A DNA stretch of 64,000 bases from Thomasclavelia spiroformis DSM 1552 (GCF_025149465.1 NZ_CP102275.1:992001-1056000), one strand, 5' to 3'. Positions 16,046 to 25,780 are shown, counted from the first letter of the stretch. Made by a program: numbers and translations. Notes: generated by a model not told the origin, from the letters alone.

Positions 16046-17936
16046 GTGTGCCACGCATGACATAAGACTAGGTGGTGAAAGTCCACTGTGGGGGTTTCGT
16101 ACTACCAACCACTAGCCGAAGACAAGGTATCCATCGTAAGGTGTGAACGGGAGGAAGTTGGAGGCAAAGTCCTGACCCAAGGAATACGAACTATTTTAGG
16201 CAGAAGCTTATCGGATGAGATTGCTAAACAAATCGAAGTCCAATAGTACGACGGAATAAGCAGTGTAAAGATAGTGGGTACATAGGATGAAAGTGTTATG
16301 TCTTACCGTGGGAGGTCCTAGGAACATGATGAAAATGTAATCATGGTGGAAACGTTTGTCCTAGGAAGTCAGCCGAGGTCATAGTAGTGATGATGATAAC
16401 TGTAATGGTTATCTAGCGAAGGACCGAACATAAGGAGGTGAACTGGAAATGAAAGATACTCAAGATAAAATAGGATACTGTCAACTATCATTAGGCTTAC
16501 TCTATGAAGATAGTACGGGATACGACAATAGTGGAGAAGTGTATCCTACATCAAAACAAGAGATATCACATACGAAGAACACCAATAGATTTGTAGTACA
16601 TGAGAAGTTACTTGAAACAATTATGGAGGATGCCAATATAGAAAAGGCAATCCAAAGGGTTATGAGTAATAAGGGAAGTGGTGGTGTAGATAAAATGCAA
16701 GTCGCAGAAGTTCGTACGCATTTCGCACAACACTGGTCTTATCTAAAGAAACTTATCATGGAGGGACATTATAGTCCACAAGCCGTTAAAAGAGTAGAAA
16801 TACCAAAAGATAACGGAAAGAAAAGAGAGTTAGGAATTCCAACAGTGACGGATAGGGTCATACAACAGGCGATAGTACAGGTACTGACACCAATATTTGA
16901 ACCCCAATTCAGTGACAATAGTTATGGGTTCCGACCAAGAAGAAATGCCCATCAAGCAGTAAGAAAAGTAGTCGAATACGCCAATGAAGGATATCGATAT
17001 ACAGTAGACCTAGATTTAGAGAAGTACTTTGATACAGTCAACCATTCAAGACTTATACAGATATTGTCACAAACTATTAAAGACGGAAGAGTTATATCAC
17101 TCATACATAAATATCTCAATGCAGGAGTCATAGTAAAACATAAGTTTGAAGAAACTACAAAAGGAGTACCCCAAGGTGGGCCACTCAGCCCATTATTATC
17201 AAATATATATCTTAATGAATTTGATAAAGAAATGGAAAGAAGAGGAAATCGATTTGTAAGGTACGCAGATGACTGTGTCATACTATTCAAAAGTAAAAGA
17301 AGTGCAATGAGAGTCAAAGAAACAGTGACAAGATATTTAGAAGAGAAATTATTTGTAAAAGTGAACCAAGAGAAGACAAAGGTAGCCTATATTACTGATA
17401 TAAAATTCTTGGGCTTTGGATTTTATATAGAGAAGAGTGGTAATGTACGAATCACTGTTCACAAGAAATCTAAAGAAAAGATGAAAAAGAGAATAAAGGA
17501 AATCACCAAAAGGAACCGACCAATATCAAGTAAGGAATTAGCTAAAGAGTTAAAAGAATACATTACAGGTTGGGTGAATTACTATAGGATAGCGAATATG
17601 AGTAAACATCTAAGGGAAATAGACTCATGGATGAGAAGAAGAATACGAATGATATATTGGAAAAGATGGAAGTTAGTAAGAACAAGGTATAGAAATTTAC
17701 AAAAACTAGGTATTAATAAAAGTAAGGCATGGGAATGGGCAAACACAAGAAAAAGCTACTGGCACATCGCCAATAGCTTCATACTAAAAAGGACACTTAC
17801 AAATGAAGTATTAAAAATATACGGATTTATAAGTGCACTAGATTATTACAACTCTATAAACTTATGAAACGCCGTGTAGGGAACCCTACGCACGGTGTTG
17901 TGAAAGGGGCGAAAGATTTTAATTCTTAGCCCCTAT
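16046..17936 (+). mobile_element. Group II intron, class C-like, full-length copy
   Basis: The 5' end GTGTG matches the group II GUGYG consensus. About 400 bases of highly structured RNA precede the reverse transcriptase, and after it come a domain V-like hairpin (GCCGTGTAGGG and CCCTACGCACGGTG, from about 17869) and a domain VI-like hairpin (GGGGC...GCCCC, 17906-17933, with a candidate bulged A). The predicted 3' end is near 17936. Insertion immediately after a terminator stem is the known habit of bacterial class C introns. A nearly identical copy starts at 47223 with the same 5' boundary, which fixes this end. Confidence 0.88.
16449..17867 (+). CDS. ltrA: Group II intron reverse transcriptase/maturase
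   Basis: A 472-residue intron-encoded protein: RT domains from about residue 60 to 330 with GIPTVTDRVIQQAIVQVL, NSYGFRPRRNAHQAV, DLDLEKYFDTVNH, GVPQGGPLSPLLSNIYL and the catalytic FVRYADDCVI; a group II maturase domain (X) follows at about 350-450 (ITGWVNYYRIANMSKHLREIDSW). No C-terminal HNH domain is visible, as expected for class C. It has its own GGAGGTG ribosome-binding site inside intron domain IV. The protein splices the intron RNA and carries out retrohoming. Confidence 0.95.
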   Translation: MKDTQDKIGYCQLSLGLLYEDSTGYDNSGEVYPTSKQEISHTKNTNRFVVHEKLLETIMEDANIEKAIQRVMSNKGSGGVDKMQVAEVRTHFAQHWSYLKKLIMEGHYSPQAVKRVEIPKDNGKKRELGIPTVTDRVIQQAIVQVLTPIFEPQFSDNSYGFRPRRNAHQAVRKVVEYANEGYRYTVDLDLEKYFDTVNHSRLIQILSQTIKDGRVISLIHKYLNAGVIVKHKFEETTKGVPQGGPLSPLLSNIYLNEFDKEMERRGNRFVRYADDCVILFKSKRSAMRVKETVTRYLEEKLFVKVNQEKTKVAYITDIKFLGFGFYIEKSGNVRITVHKKSKEKMKKRIKEITKRNRPISSKELAKELKEYITGWVNYYRIANMSKHLREIDSWMRRRIRMIYWKRWKLVRTRYRNLQKLGINKSKAWEWANTRKSYWHIANSFILKRTLTNEVLKIYGFISALDYYNSINL

Positions 17937-18001
17937 TCAATTTTAAATATTTTAAAGCAGTTTATTTTTCTGTATTGTAAAAGATATTAGGAGGTGAGAA
18001 T

Positions 18002-18208
18002 ATGAACTTAGAGCAAAAAGAAAAGTTAGAAACAATTACAGCAAATCTAGATTCTATAATTGAAATTTTATTTGCTTTACAATTATTAGATCTTCATTGT
18101 CAAAGCGAACTAAATGCATTAAAAATTTCTGATTTTTTTAGAAATGCCAATCGAATCATTGACAGAAATCAAAAATCAAATAAAGGACCTATAAAAAGGT
18201 CCTTTTAA
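18002..18208 (+). CDS. Small protein of unknown function
   Basis: A 68-residue reading frame with a strong ribosome-binding site (AGGAGGTGAGAAT then ATG). The first 50 residues are likely helical (LEQKEKLETITANLDSIIEILFALQLLDL). No family is recognised. Its last codons overlap a rho-independent terminator, which also supports it as a real short transcript end. It lies just downstream of the intron and upstream of the convergent tRNA gene; it may originally have followed the CHAP gene. Confidence 0.6.
   Translation: MNLEQKEKLETITANLDSIIEILFALQLLDLHCQSELNALKISDFFRNANRIIDRNQKSNKGPIKRSF
18182..18206 (+). terminator. Rho-independent terminator
   Basis: AAAGGACC pairs with GGTCCTTTT around a six-base loop, overlapping the 3' end of the small gene. 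Confidence 0.75.
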
Positions 18209-18249
18209 ACTGTTGTTTTAAATTTTTACTACATGATAGTTTTTGTTTA

Positions 18250-18278
18250 TAAAAAAACCACGTATTTATGCGGGTTTA
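18250..18278 (-). terminator. Terminator of the tRNA-Arg gene
   Basis: On the minus strand AAACCCGC and a near-complementary CGTGGTTTTTTT form a hairpin with a T-tract 8-35 bases after the tRNA 3' end. Confidence 0.6.
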
Positions 18279-18285
18279 AAATCTA

Positions 18286-18360
18286 TGGTATCCCCAGTAG
18301 GAATCGAACCTACAATTCAACCTCCGGAGGGTTGCGTGATATCCATTTCACTATGGAGAC
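18286..18360 (-). tRNA. tRNA-Arg (anticodon CCG)
   Basis: On the minus strand the sequence folds as a cloverleaf: acceptor GTCTCCA with TGGGGAT, D-stem GTGA/TCAC, anticodon stem CAACC/GGTTG with loop CTCCGGA (anticodon CCG, reading CGG), and T-arm GTAGG-TTCGATT-CCTAC. Discriminator A and an encoded CCA follow. It reads rare CGG arginine codons. No mobile element uses its 3' end as an attachment site as far as I can see. Confidence 0.93.
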
Positions 18361-18406
18361 ATTGCTAATTCATTATAGCATTGTTAAATTCAAAAATAAA
18401 TCTCTT

Positions 18407-18934
18407 TTATAAAAAACTAAAAATAAAAAATAATTGACTAGGTAAATAAAAAATCCAGATAAAAATAAAGCACATAGGATCTACTATTTCTAAAAATACT
18501 AATCCAATTGTAATATCACAAAGCAGCAATAATAAAATTGAAGTAAAAAAACTTTTAGAGATAGGATAACTATGATATAGATTTAATAGACTAAAACATA
18601 AGTATATTAAGACTAATGTAATTAATGGATCAACAAAAATAAAGATTAGTAAACATAAAGGTAAATAGTTATGATAATTTAAAAGATGCATATATGTTAT
18701 TTGGACTAAGATAAATAAAATTATGCCTAAGATATATAAATCACTAAATAATAGAAAATAATCAGCAATAAAAGCAAAGGCCATTGCTAGAATTACATAA
18801 ATATTAGCTCTTTTAATGATTAGATAGGCTAAAGAATTAAAACTTACTAGATATTTAAGTAAGTTACTATTATATCCTAGTAGGTCAAAACAAATGAATA
18901 GAAGTCCAATTATGATATTGATAAAATAGATCAT
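18407..18934 (-). CDS. Putative YhhN (TMEM86-like) family membrane protein
   Basis: A 175-residue, very hydrophobic protein with about eight short membrane helices. AFIADYFLLFSDLYILGIILF and LLLLCDITIGLVF resemble the repeated aspartate-containing helices of YhhN/TMEM86 lysoplasmalogenases, and YLPSQLFFI resembles their C terminus; similarity is weak. I chose the ATG at 18934 because AGGTGGTG lies 6 bases before it; the longer GTG start at 18946 is inside that site. It is divergent from the lipid kinase gene, so a lipid role is possible but unproven. Confidence 0.6.
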   Translation of the reverse strand: MIYFINIIIGLLFICFDLLGYNSNLLKYLVSFNSLAYLIIKRANIYVILAMAFAFIADYFLLFSDLYILGIILFILVQITYMHLLNYHNYLPLCLLIFIFVDPLITLVLIYLCFSLLNLYHSYPISKSFFTSILLLLLCDITIGLVFLEIVDPMCFIFIWIFYLPSQLFFIFSFL

Positions 18935-19021
18935 GAAGATCACCACCTAATCTTATTTTACCAAATTTAAAAATTATTTTCATTGAATAAATAATTTGTT
19001 AAAATATGTAAGGTGGTATAA

Positions 19022-19882
19022 ATGCATAAAAAACATATTTTTATTATGAAACCTAATTTAAAAGATACCAAAATTGAAACAATGATTGTTTCAACCATGC
19101 AAGGTTATCATTATGAAATTAAATATACAAAGTATTCACGTCATGCAATAAAAATTGCTAAAGAATGTCATAACTGTAGAATTTATGCAGTTGGTGGTGA
19201 TGGTTTAATTCATGAAATAGTTCAGGGAATAGTAGGTAGTGATAATGAATTAGTCGTTATTCCTGCTGGAACGGGTAATGATTTTATTAGAAGTATTGCT
19301 GATAGTAAAGATCCAGGTGTGCTTTTAAAAAAGTCATTGAGTTTAAAAGCTCAACCAATTGATTTGATTAAAGCTAATGATATTTATTGTATTAATGTGT
19401 TATGTTGCGCTTTTGATAGTGACATTGCAAATAATGTTCATAATTATCATAAGATTAAGTTTTTACCTAAGACGTTGCAGTATGTTAATGTTTTAATTAA
19501 ACGAATCTCTAAATATCGTTTTTATCCAACTAAGGTGACTAGTAATAATAAGGTTATTTATAATGGTGATTTAGTTGTTTGTGCTTTTTGTAATGGTAGA
19601 TATTTTGGTGGTGGGTTTGAAATTGGTAAAGATGCTAATGTTCAAGATGGCTTTATTGATTTGAATTTTGTTTCGACGTTACCAAAAAGATTGATTTTGT
19701 ATTATATTTTTTTGATGCTGAAAAAGAGGTTAGATTTGGGTAAGTTATACTTTCATGATAAGTTAAAGAGTGTTGATTTGATAACTAGGCAGGAAGTTAA
19801 TATTGATGGGGAAACTTATCAGCCTGGTCGTTATCATTTGGAGATTGTTAGTGATTTGATCAAGGTTGTTATATATAAGTAA
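19022..19882 (+). CDS. Diacylglycerol kinase-family lipid kinase
   Basis: A 286-residue protein of the DagK/YegS family. The catalytic domain shows the nucleotide-binding GGDG in RIYAVGGDGLIHEIVQGI near residue 60 and IPAGTGNDFIRS near residue 80; the second domain includes VVCAFCNGRYFGGGFEIGKDANVQDGFIDL near residue 180. It phosphorylates diacylglycerol or a related lipid in membrane phospholipid turnover. AAGGTGG precedes the ATG. Its 3' end is partly repeated, in decayed form, 2.9 kb downstream. Confidence 0.9.
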   Translation: MHKKHIFIMKPNLKDTKIETMIVSTMQGYHYEIKYTKYSRHAIKIAKECHNCRIYAVGGDGLIHEIVQGIVGSDNELVVIPAGTGNDFIRSIADSKDPGVLLKKSLSLKAQPIDLIKANDIYCINVLCCAFDSDIANNVHNYHKIKFLPKTLQYVNVLIKRISKYRFYPTKVTSNNKVIYNGDLVVCAFCNGRYFGGGFEIGKDANVQDGFIDLNFVSTLPKRLILYYIFLMLKKRLDLGKLYFHDKLKSVDLITRQEVNIDGETYQPGRYHLEIVSDLIKVVIYK

Positions 19883-19945
19883 TACTTATATTAAAATGAT
19901 GATATATTAATTTTACTGATAACTATACTATATTTTCAATTTAAA
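19680..19945 (+). repeat. Parent copy of a duplicated segment (lipid-kinase 3' end)
   Basis: This stretch, covering the last 200 bases of the lipid kinase gene and 60 bases beyond, reappears at 22636-22815 with substitutions and an internal deletion. Shared runs include GAAAAAGAGGTTAGATTT and AAAATGATGATATATTAATT. Confidence 0.75.
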
Positions 19946-20819
19946 TACATTTTGAATTAAAAAAATGTCTATGTTCTCTATTTTTTGGTTTGTTTACAAA
20001 TTTTTTCTTATTATTTTAAAGTTGACTCTAAAGTCAAATTTATCATGTAAATCATCAGATAAATTTGCTTGTATATAATTATATGGGAATATGTATCAAG
20101 TATATTTTTTACTGTTTTTATATAGTTGAAATCTTTTTTATAAAAGGCGTATTCTATATGTTGATATTCAAATTTTAGTTACTCTAATAATTTCTTAGAT
20201 AATCTAGGCTTGGAAGCGAGGAATAGAATACTTGGGTAAATGAGTTTGGATAGAATATCATTTAAGTCGAACTTAAATTGATATTTATTAGTGATGTTTT
20301 TACAAATATCATTTAAATGTAGTTTGTAATATAAAAAGTAGTAAATATTGAAAGAAACTTGAACGTTCTATGAACGTTCTATTCGGATTTTTTTATAAAT
20401 ACTGTAAAGAATCTTTCTTTTGTTTTTTGAATTCAGTAACATATTCATTTAATTAGACAAAAATCCTTATTTTCTACACAAGTTTTAATTTATCATAATT
20501 ATCATTGATTTTAATGCCATAGATAACAGTTTTTAAATTTAGTTATTTTAACACATACTCTTATATAATAATTACATCAAAGTATGCATAACATATGCAA
20601 TATAAATAAAATTGACAAAAAAAACTATTTTACAATGATTTTAAAGTTTTTGTGATTGAAAATGTGTTTAAGTTTCATTTTGTTTAACATTTTTAATTTT
20701 TTAGTTGTTAGTTTTAACAAAGCATACTTTAAAAAAATTATAAAAGTGAATGATTTATGCTATTTCAATCGTATTATTAGTGAAAAGGGTTAAATTTATT
20801 AAATAATCAAGGAGGGATT
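19946..20819. other. Long AT-rich intergenic region
   Basis: No gene is visible over about 870 bases. It contains the tandem pair GAACGTTCTAT-GAACGTTCTAT (about 20362-20383), each half holding the palindrome GAACGTTC, and a very AT-rich stretch before the ribosome-binding site AAGGAGGGA of the Cys/His-rich gene. Promoters of that operon should lie here, but I cannot place them confidently. Confidence 0.4.
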
Positions 20820-20822
20820 TTG

Positions 20823-21194
20823 ATGAAAAAAATTATTATTAGTCTATTAACTGGAATAGGATTATTAGGGTTTGGTGTTAATGTGATAATGGCTGATGCT
20901 CCTGCTAGTGACAATACTAGAGCTATTGATACAGCAGTGCCAGAAATTGCTAACGTTAATTGTAATCATATTGATAATGATGGAAATGGTATTTGTGATA
21001 ACTGTAATATAAATTGTGATGATAATCAAAAATGTCGTAATTGCCAGTGGAATTATTATGATGAAAATGGTGATGGTATTTGTGATAATTGCAATGTAAA
21101 TTGTCCAAGTTATAGTGCTAATGGTTATTCAAATAATTGTGGTCATCACAATGATGGAAATAGTCATCATGCCAGAAATCACGGACATCATTAA
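20823..21194 (+). CDS. Small secreted Cys/His-rich protein with EF-hand-like repeats
   Basis: A 123-residue protein with a signal peptide (KKIIISLLTGIGLLGFGVNV, cleavage near MADAP). The mature part repeats DNDGNGICDNCN, a shorter DDNQKCRNC and DENGDGICDNCN, combining EF-hand/dockerin-like Asp-Gly loops with CxxC pairs; the tail is rich in His (CGHHNDGNSHHARNHGHH). It looks like an exported metal-binding protein. The ATG at 20823 fits the ribosome-binding site better than the TTG before it. It is followed after 13 bases by a sigma factor gene and then an anti-sigma gene whose tail is also His-rich, so the three are probably one operon. Confidence 0.75.
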   Translation: MKKIIISLLTGIGLLGFGVNVIMADAPASDNTRAIDTAVPEIANVNCNHIDNDGNGICDNCNINCDDNQKCRNCQWNYYDENGDGICDNCNVNCPSYSANGYSNNCGHHNDGNSHHARNHGHH

Positions 21195-21207
21195 TTAGGA
21201 TGTTTTA

Positions 21208-21690
21208 ATGCGTAGTGAACAAGAATTAAATCGAGTAATTGATCAATATGGTGATACTGTTAGACGGATTTGTCTTCTTTATTTAAAAAATGAAGCAGAT
21301 AGTGAAGATATTTTTCAAACTGTTTTTTTGAAGTATATTACTAGTAAGATCAAATTTAATAGTACAGAACATGAAAAAGCCTGGATCATTCGAGTTACTA
21401 TTAATAGCTGTAAAGATTTACTCAGAAGTTTCTTTCGAAAAAAAACTATACCACTAGATGATTTACTTGAAAAACCGCAATTTTTAAGTAATGATCATCG
21501 TGAAGTTATCGAGGCGGTATTATCTTTATCACAGAAATATCGTGATGTAATATATTTACATTATTACGAAGGTTATACAGCATCGGAAATTAGTCAAATT
21601 CTTGGTAAAAATGTTAATACTATTTATACCCTCCTGACTCGTTCTAAAAAAATGTTACGAGATCAATTAGGGGGTGAATATAATGAATAA
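21208..21690 (+). CDS. ECF-type RNA polymerase sigma factor
   Basis: A 160-residue sigma-70 family factor. Region 2 is at residues about 8-75 (RVIDQYGDTVRRICLLYLKNEADSEDIFQTVFLKYI) and region 4 at 100-150 (VLSLSQKYRDVIYLHYYEGYTASEISQILGKNVNTIYTLLTRSKKML). It directs RNA polymerase to a small regulon, probably including this operon. The gene overlaps the next one by 8 bases, the usual layout for a sigma/anti-sigma pair. Confidence 0.9.
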   Translation: MRSEQELNRVIDQYGDTVRRICLLYLKNEADSEDIFQTVFLKYITSKIKFNSTEHEKAWIIRVTINSCKDLLRSFFRKKTIPLDDLLEKPQFLSNDHREVIEAVLSLSQKYRDVIYLHYYEGYTASEISQILGKNVNTIYTLLTRSKKMLRDQLGGEYNE

Positions 21691-22411
21691 AAAAATTAAA
21701 GAAGCTTTTGATCAAATCCAGATGGAAGATCAATTAAAAGATAAAACAAAAGCATATATATCAAAAAAGACTAGGAATTATACTAAAGCTAAGCAATTTC
21801 ATTTCTTTCGTTTAATACCGGCTACGATATGTTTATTGTTGCTTTTGATTGGGGGATATTGGTTGTATTTTACACCAACAGTAGCTATTAGTGTTGATAT
21901 TAATCCGTCTATTGAACTGGGTATTAATCGTTTTAATCAAGTTGTTTCAATTGATAGTTATAATGAAGATGGTAAATTACTATTAGATACATTAGAAATT
22001 AAATATTTAAATTATCAAGAAGCTATTGATCAGATTGTCAATAATGATCAAGTGATGGCATATTTGTCCAATGATGAAGTTATGACTATTTGTGTAATTG
22101 GTGATGAAAATAAGCAATCTAATCAAATTTTAACTAATATTGAAACAGTTGTAGAAAATCAAAGTAATACTTATTGTTATCATACTAATCATCATGAAGT
22201 TAATAGAGCACATGAAGTAGGATTATCTTATGGTAAGTATCAGGCTTATTTACAATTACAAGAGCTTGATCCTACTATAACTGTAAGTGATGTTCAAAAT
22301 ATGACAATGAAGGAAATACATCATTTAATTGAATCATTGACTTCAAGTAATCAAGATAATAATTATAAAAACAATGAACATGGTCATCGTCATGGTTATC
22401 ATCATGAATAG
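21683..22411 (+). CDS. RsgI-like membrane anti-sigma factor with His-rich tail
   Basis: A 242-residue single-pass membrane protein. The cytoplasmic N terminus (about 1-45) should bind the sigma factor; a membrane helix is at about 45-65; the outer part starts VAISVDINPSIELGINRFNQVVSI, the hallmark of the RsgI family. The end is Asn/His-rich (NNEHGHRHGYHHE), resembling the tail of the small secreted protein upstream. I start at ATG 21683 because AGGGGGTG lies 6 bases before it; the GTG at 21674 is inside that site. The sensed signal could be a metal or the state of the secreted partner; this is inference. Confidence 0.82.
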   Translation: MNKKIKEAFDQIQMEDQLKDKTKAYISKKTRNYTKAKQFHFFRLIPATICLLLLLIGGYWLYFTPTVAISVDINPSIELGINRFNQVVSIDSYNEDGKLLLDTLEIKYLNYQEAIDQIVNNDQVMAYLSNDEVMTICVIGDENKQSNQILTNIETVVENQSNTYCYHTNHHEVNRAHEVGLSYGKYQAYLQLQELDPTITVSDVQNMTMKEIHHLIESLTSSNQDNNYKNNEHGHRHGYHHE

Positions 22412-22442
22412 GGGGTTTCAAATAAAATTGAAATCCTTTTTT
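22412..22442 (+). terminator. Rho-independent terminator
   Basis: GGGTTTCAA pairs with TTGAAATCC around ATAAAA, followed by a T-tract, directly after the anti-sigma stop. Confidence 0.75.
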
Positions 22443-22635
22443 AATAAACATTGATTAAAAATATATAATAGTATTTGATTGAAGATAAGTCATAAATTTA
22501 AGTAACTAGAAAAATATAAATTAATTAAGAAAATCATCAATTAATGTATATTTATTTATTTAAGTAAGCTAGTAAATTTTAATTGTATGGATTGTCTATG
22601 TTTTGAAATTATAAATTTAGTAGTATGTTGTTTGG

Positions 22636-22815
22636 TGCCAAAAAAACCGATTTTTTATTATGTTTTTTGATGTTGAAAAAGAGGTTAGATTTAGGTAACT
22701 TATATTTTTATGATAAGTTAAAGAATGTTGACTTGATCAAGATTTATATATATAAGTAGTACTTATATCAAAATGATGATATATTAATTTTACTAATAGC
22801 TTAGACTATACTATA
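22636..22815 (+). pseudogene. Decayed duplicate of the lipid-kinase 3' end
   Basis: The stretch resembles the 3' end and downstream flank of the gene at 19022-19882 but lacks about 65-70 internal bases and carries frame-breaking changes. With the parent copy it brackets the sigma/anti-sigma operon as an imperfect direct repeat. The surrounding 22443-22900 region has no other gene. Confidence 0.75.
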
Positions 22816-22919
22816 ATTAGTTAGTAATTAAGATTAACTCATATATTAGATTACTTTTTTAATGCATTTTATTTATTAATTGTATATAATGTAAGAGTAA
22901 ATAAGAAAGGATGAAATTT

Positions 22920-24197
22920 ATGGCAGGTGTTGTTGTAGTAGGAAGTATGTGGGGAGATGAAGGTAAAGGTAAAGTTACTGATTATCTTGCCCAAAAAGCC
23001 GATGTTGTAGTTCGTTATGCCGGAGGTAATAATGCTGGGCATACGATTGTTTATGATGGAAAGAAGTTTGCGTTGAAATTAATTCCTTCAGGTATTTTTA
23101 GTGGGCATGAAGTAATTATGGCAAATGGAATGGTTGTTAATCCTAAGGCCTTTTTAGAAGAAGTTAAGTATTTAAATGAGGCTGGGATTGATACAAGTAA
23201 GATTAAAGTAAGTGATCGTTGTCATGTTATTTTACCTTATCATTTAGAAATTGATGAAATTCAAGAAAAACGTAAAGGTGCTAATAGTATCGGGACTACA
23301 AAAAAAGGAATTGGTCCTACATATATTGATAAATACAGTCGTATTGGGATTCGTATGGGTGAGTTTATTGATGAAGAGTTATTTTTAGAAAGATTAAAAG
23401 AAACTTTCCCAATGAAGTTAATGGAATATCCAGAGTTAAAAGATAAGTTTACGGTTGAAAGTATTTTTGAAGAATATAAAGAATATGCAAAACAAATTAA
23501 ACCATTAGTTTGTGATACAGGAATATTATTGGATCAATATTTACAAGAAGATAAAAAGGTTTTATTTGAAGGTGCTCAAGGAGCAATGTTGGATATTGAT
23601 TATGGTACATATCCGTTTGTTACAAGTTCTCATCCAGGTGCTAATGGTGTTAGTGAAGGAACTGGAATAGGTCCTTTATATATTAAAGAATCAATTGGAA
23701 TTATTAAAGCGTATACTACTAGAGTAGGAGCTGGGCCTTTTCCAACTGAGTTAAATGATGAAGTTGGTGAATTGATTCGTCAAAGAGGTCATGAATATGG
23801 TACCGTTACTAAGCGTGCTAGAAGAACAGGATGGTTTGATGCAGTTGTAGTAAATCAATCAAGAAGAATGTCTTCTTTAACTGGTATTAGTTTAATGTTA
23901 TTAGATGTTTTAAGTGGTTTTGAAACTTTAAAAATTTGTACTGCTTATAAATATAAAGGTGAAATTATTCATGGTTTACCAGCAACAGTAAAAGGAATTG
24001 AAGAAGTTGAACCTGTTTATGAAGAAATGCCAGGATGGAATGAAGATATTACTAATGTAAAATCTTTTGAGGAATTACCTGTTAATTGTCAAAATTATAT
24101 TAGAAGAATTGAAGAATTAATTCATTGTCCAATTGTAATGTTTTCAGTTGGTCCTGATCGTAATCAAACTGTTGTTTTAAAAGAAATTGAATTTTAA
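22920..24197 (+). CDS. purA: Adenylosuccinate synthetase
   Basis: A 425-residue enzyme that converts IMP and aspartate to adenylosuccinate with GTP, the first step from IMP to AMP. The N terminus GSMWGDEGKGKVTDYLA holds the P-loop and catalytic Asp; NNAGHT contains the catalytic His; IGTTKKGIGPTY and RVGAGPFPTEL are family signatures. I chose ATG 22920 because AGAAAGG (22904-22910) is 9 bases upstream; the ATG at 22911 is too close. It is 12 bases from guaA, so both purine branches from IMP are encoded together. Confidence 0.97.
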   Translation: MAGVVVVGSMWGDEGKGKVTDYLAQKADVVVRYAGGNNAGHTIVYDGKKFALKLIPSGIFSGHEVIMANGMVVNPKAFLEEVKYLNEAGIDTSKIKVSDRCHVILPYHLEIDEIQEKRKGANSIGTTKKGIGPTYIDKYSRIGIRMGEFIDEELFLERLKETFPMKLMEYPELKDKFTVESIFEEYKEYAKQIKPLVCDTGILLDQYLQEDKKVLFEGAQGAMLDIDYGTYPFVTSSHPGANGVSEGTGIGPLYIKESIGIIKAYTTRVGAGPFPTELNDEVGELIRQRGHEYGTVTKRARRTGWFDAVVVNQSRRMSSLTGISLMLLDVLSGFETLKICTAYKYKGEIIHGLPATVKGIEEVEPVYEEMPGWNEDITNVKSFEELPVNCQNYIRRIEELIHCPIVMFSVGPDRNQTVVLKEIEF

Positions 24198-24209
24198 GGA
24201 GGTTAGTGC

Positions 24210-25757
24210 GTGAAAAGAGAGTTAGTTATTGTTATTGACTTTGGTGGGCAATATAATCAGTTAGTTGCTCGTCGTGTTCGTGAGTGTAATGTTTATTGTG
24301 AAATTTATTCATATAAAACTGATTTAGAAAAGATCAAAGAAATGAATCCTAAGGGAATTATTTTAACTGGTGGGCCAAATAGTTGTTATTTAGAAGATTC
24401 TCCTACATATCAAAAAGAATTATTTGAATTAGGTATTCCAGTACTTGGGTTATGTTATGGAGCTCAATTGATGCAACATGTTTTAGGTGGTAAAGTAGAA
24501 CGTGCTGATGTAAGAGAGTATGGTAAATCAAATCTTATTATTAGTAAAACTGATTCTAAGTTGTTTAAAGATGTACCTAAAGAAAGTATTTGTTGGATGA
24601 GTCACTTTGATTATATTTCTAAGATTGCGCCAGGTTTTGAAATTACATCTTATACTAAAGATTGTCCAGTTGCATCTTGTGAAAATGAAGAGCAAAAATT
24701 GTATGCAATTCAATTCCATCCTGAAGTATTACATACTGAGCATGGTAAAAATATTTTATCTAATTTCGTAATGGATGTATGTAATTGTTCTGGTGATTGG
24801 CGTATGGATTCATTTGTTGAAGAACAAGTTAAAGCTATTAGAGAAAAAGTTGGTAATGGTAAGGTATTATGTGCTTTATCTGGTGGTGTTGATTCATCAG
24901 TTGCAGCAGTGCTTTTATCAAAAGCTATTGGTAATCAGTTAACTTGTGTATTTGTTGATCATGGATTACTTCGTAAAAATGAAGGTGATGAAGTTGAAGA
25001 AGTATTTGGACCAAATGGACATTATGAATTAAACTTCATTAGAGTAAATGCTCAACAAAGATATTATGATAAGTTAAAGGGAATTGAAGAACCAGAAGCT
25101 AAACGTAAGATTATTGGTGAAGAATTTATTCGTGTTTTTGAAGAAGAAGCTAAAAAGATTGGTACTGTTGATTTCTTAGTTCAAGGAACTATCTATCCAG
25201 ATGTTGTTGAAAGTGGATTAGGTGGAGAATCTGCAGTTATTAAATCACATCATAATGTTGGTGGTTTACCAGATGCTGTTGATTTTAAAGAAATCATTGA
25301 ACCATTACGTGATCTTTTCAAAGATGAAGTGCGTAAAGTTGGTTTAGAATTAGGAATTCCTGAATACTTAGTATTTAGACAACCATTTCCAGGACCGGGT
25401 TTAGGTATCAGAATTATTGGTGAAGTTACTGAAGAAAAAGTTAAAATTGTACAAGATGCTGATGCAATCTATCGTGAAGAAATTGCAAAAGCTGGTCTTG
25501 ATAAAACAATTGGTCAATACTTTGCAGCTCTTACAAACATGCGTTCAGTAGGAGTTATGGGTGATGAAAGAACATATGATTATGCAATTGCTTTACGTGC
25601 AGTAAACACAATTGATTTCATGACAGCTGAAGCTGCTCAAATCCCATATGAAGTATTGAATAAAGTTATGTCTCGTATTATAAATGAAGTTCGTGGGGTA
25701 AATCGAGTAATGTATGATATTACATCAAAACCACCAGGAACAATCGAGTTCGAATAG
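24210..25757 (+). CDS. guaA: GMP synthase (glutamine-hydrolysing)
   Basis: A 515-residue bifunctional enzyme that aminates XMP to GMP. The glutamine amidotransferase domain (about 1-190) has the nucleophile in [12 protein letters not shown] and the His-Glu pair in [14 protein letters not shown]. The ATP-pyrophosphatase domain starts near 215 with [12 protein letters not shown], and the C-terminal dimerisation domain ends [17 protein letters not shown]. The start is GTG preceded by AAGGAGG. It lies directly after purA. Confidence 0.97.
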   Translation: MKRELVIVIDFGGQYNQLVARRVRECNVYCEIYSYKTDLEKIKEMNPKGIILTGGPNSCYLEDSPTYQKELFELGIPVLGLCYGAQLMQHVLGGKVERADVREYGKSNLIISKTDSKLFKDVPKESICWMSHFDYISKIAPGFEITSYTKDCPVASCENEEQKLYAIQFHPEVLHTEHGKNILSNFVMDVCNCSGDWRMDSFVEEQVKAIREKVGNGKVLCALSGGVDSSVAAVLLSKAIGNQLTCVFVDHGLLRKNEGDEVEEVFGPNGHYELNFIRVNAQQRYYDKLKGIEEPEAKRKIIGEEFIRVFEEEAKKIGTVDFLVQGTIYPDVVESGLGGESAVIKSHHNVGGLPDAVDFKEIIEPLRDLFKDEVRKVGLELGIPEYLVFRQPFPGPGLGIRIIGEVTEEKVKIVQDADAIYREEIAKAGLDKTIGQYFAALTNMRSVGVMGDERTYDYAIALRAVNTIDFMTAEAAQIPYEVLNKVMSRIINEVRGVNRVMYDITSKPPGTIEFE

Positions 25758-25780
25758 TACTGAGTGGTTTAGACGTATTG

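Noticed and set aside
18286-18360. tRNA-Arg as attachment site of an integrated element
   Set aside because: I saw no copy of the tRNA 3' end elsewhere in the window and no integrase adjoins it.
20362-20383. Tandem GAACGTTCTAT resembling a LexA/DinR-type box
   Set aside because: The Firmicutes SOS box needs a four-base spacer (GAACN4GTTC); here the halves are contiguous, and no SOS gene is near.
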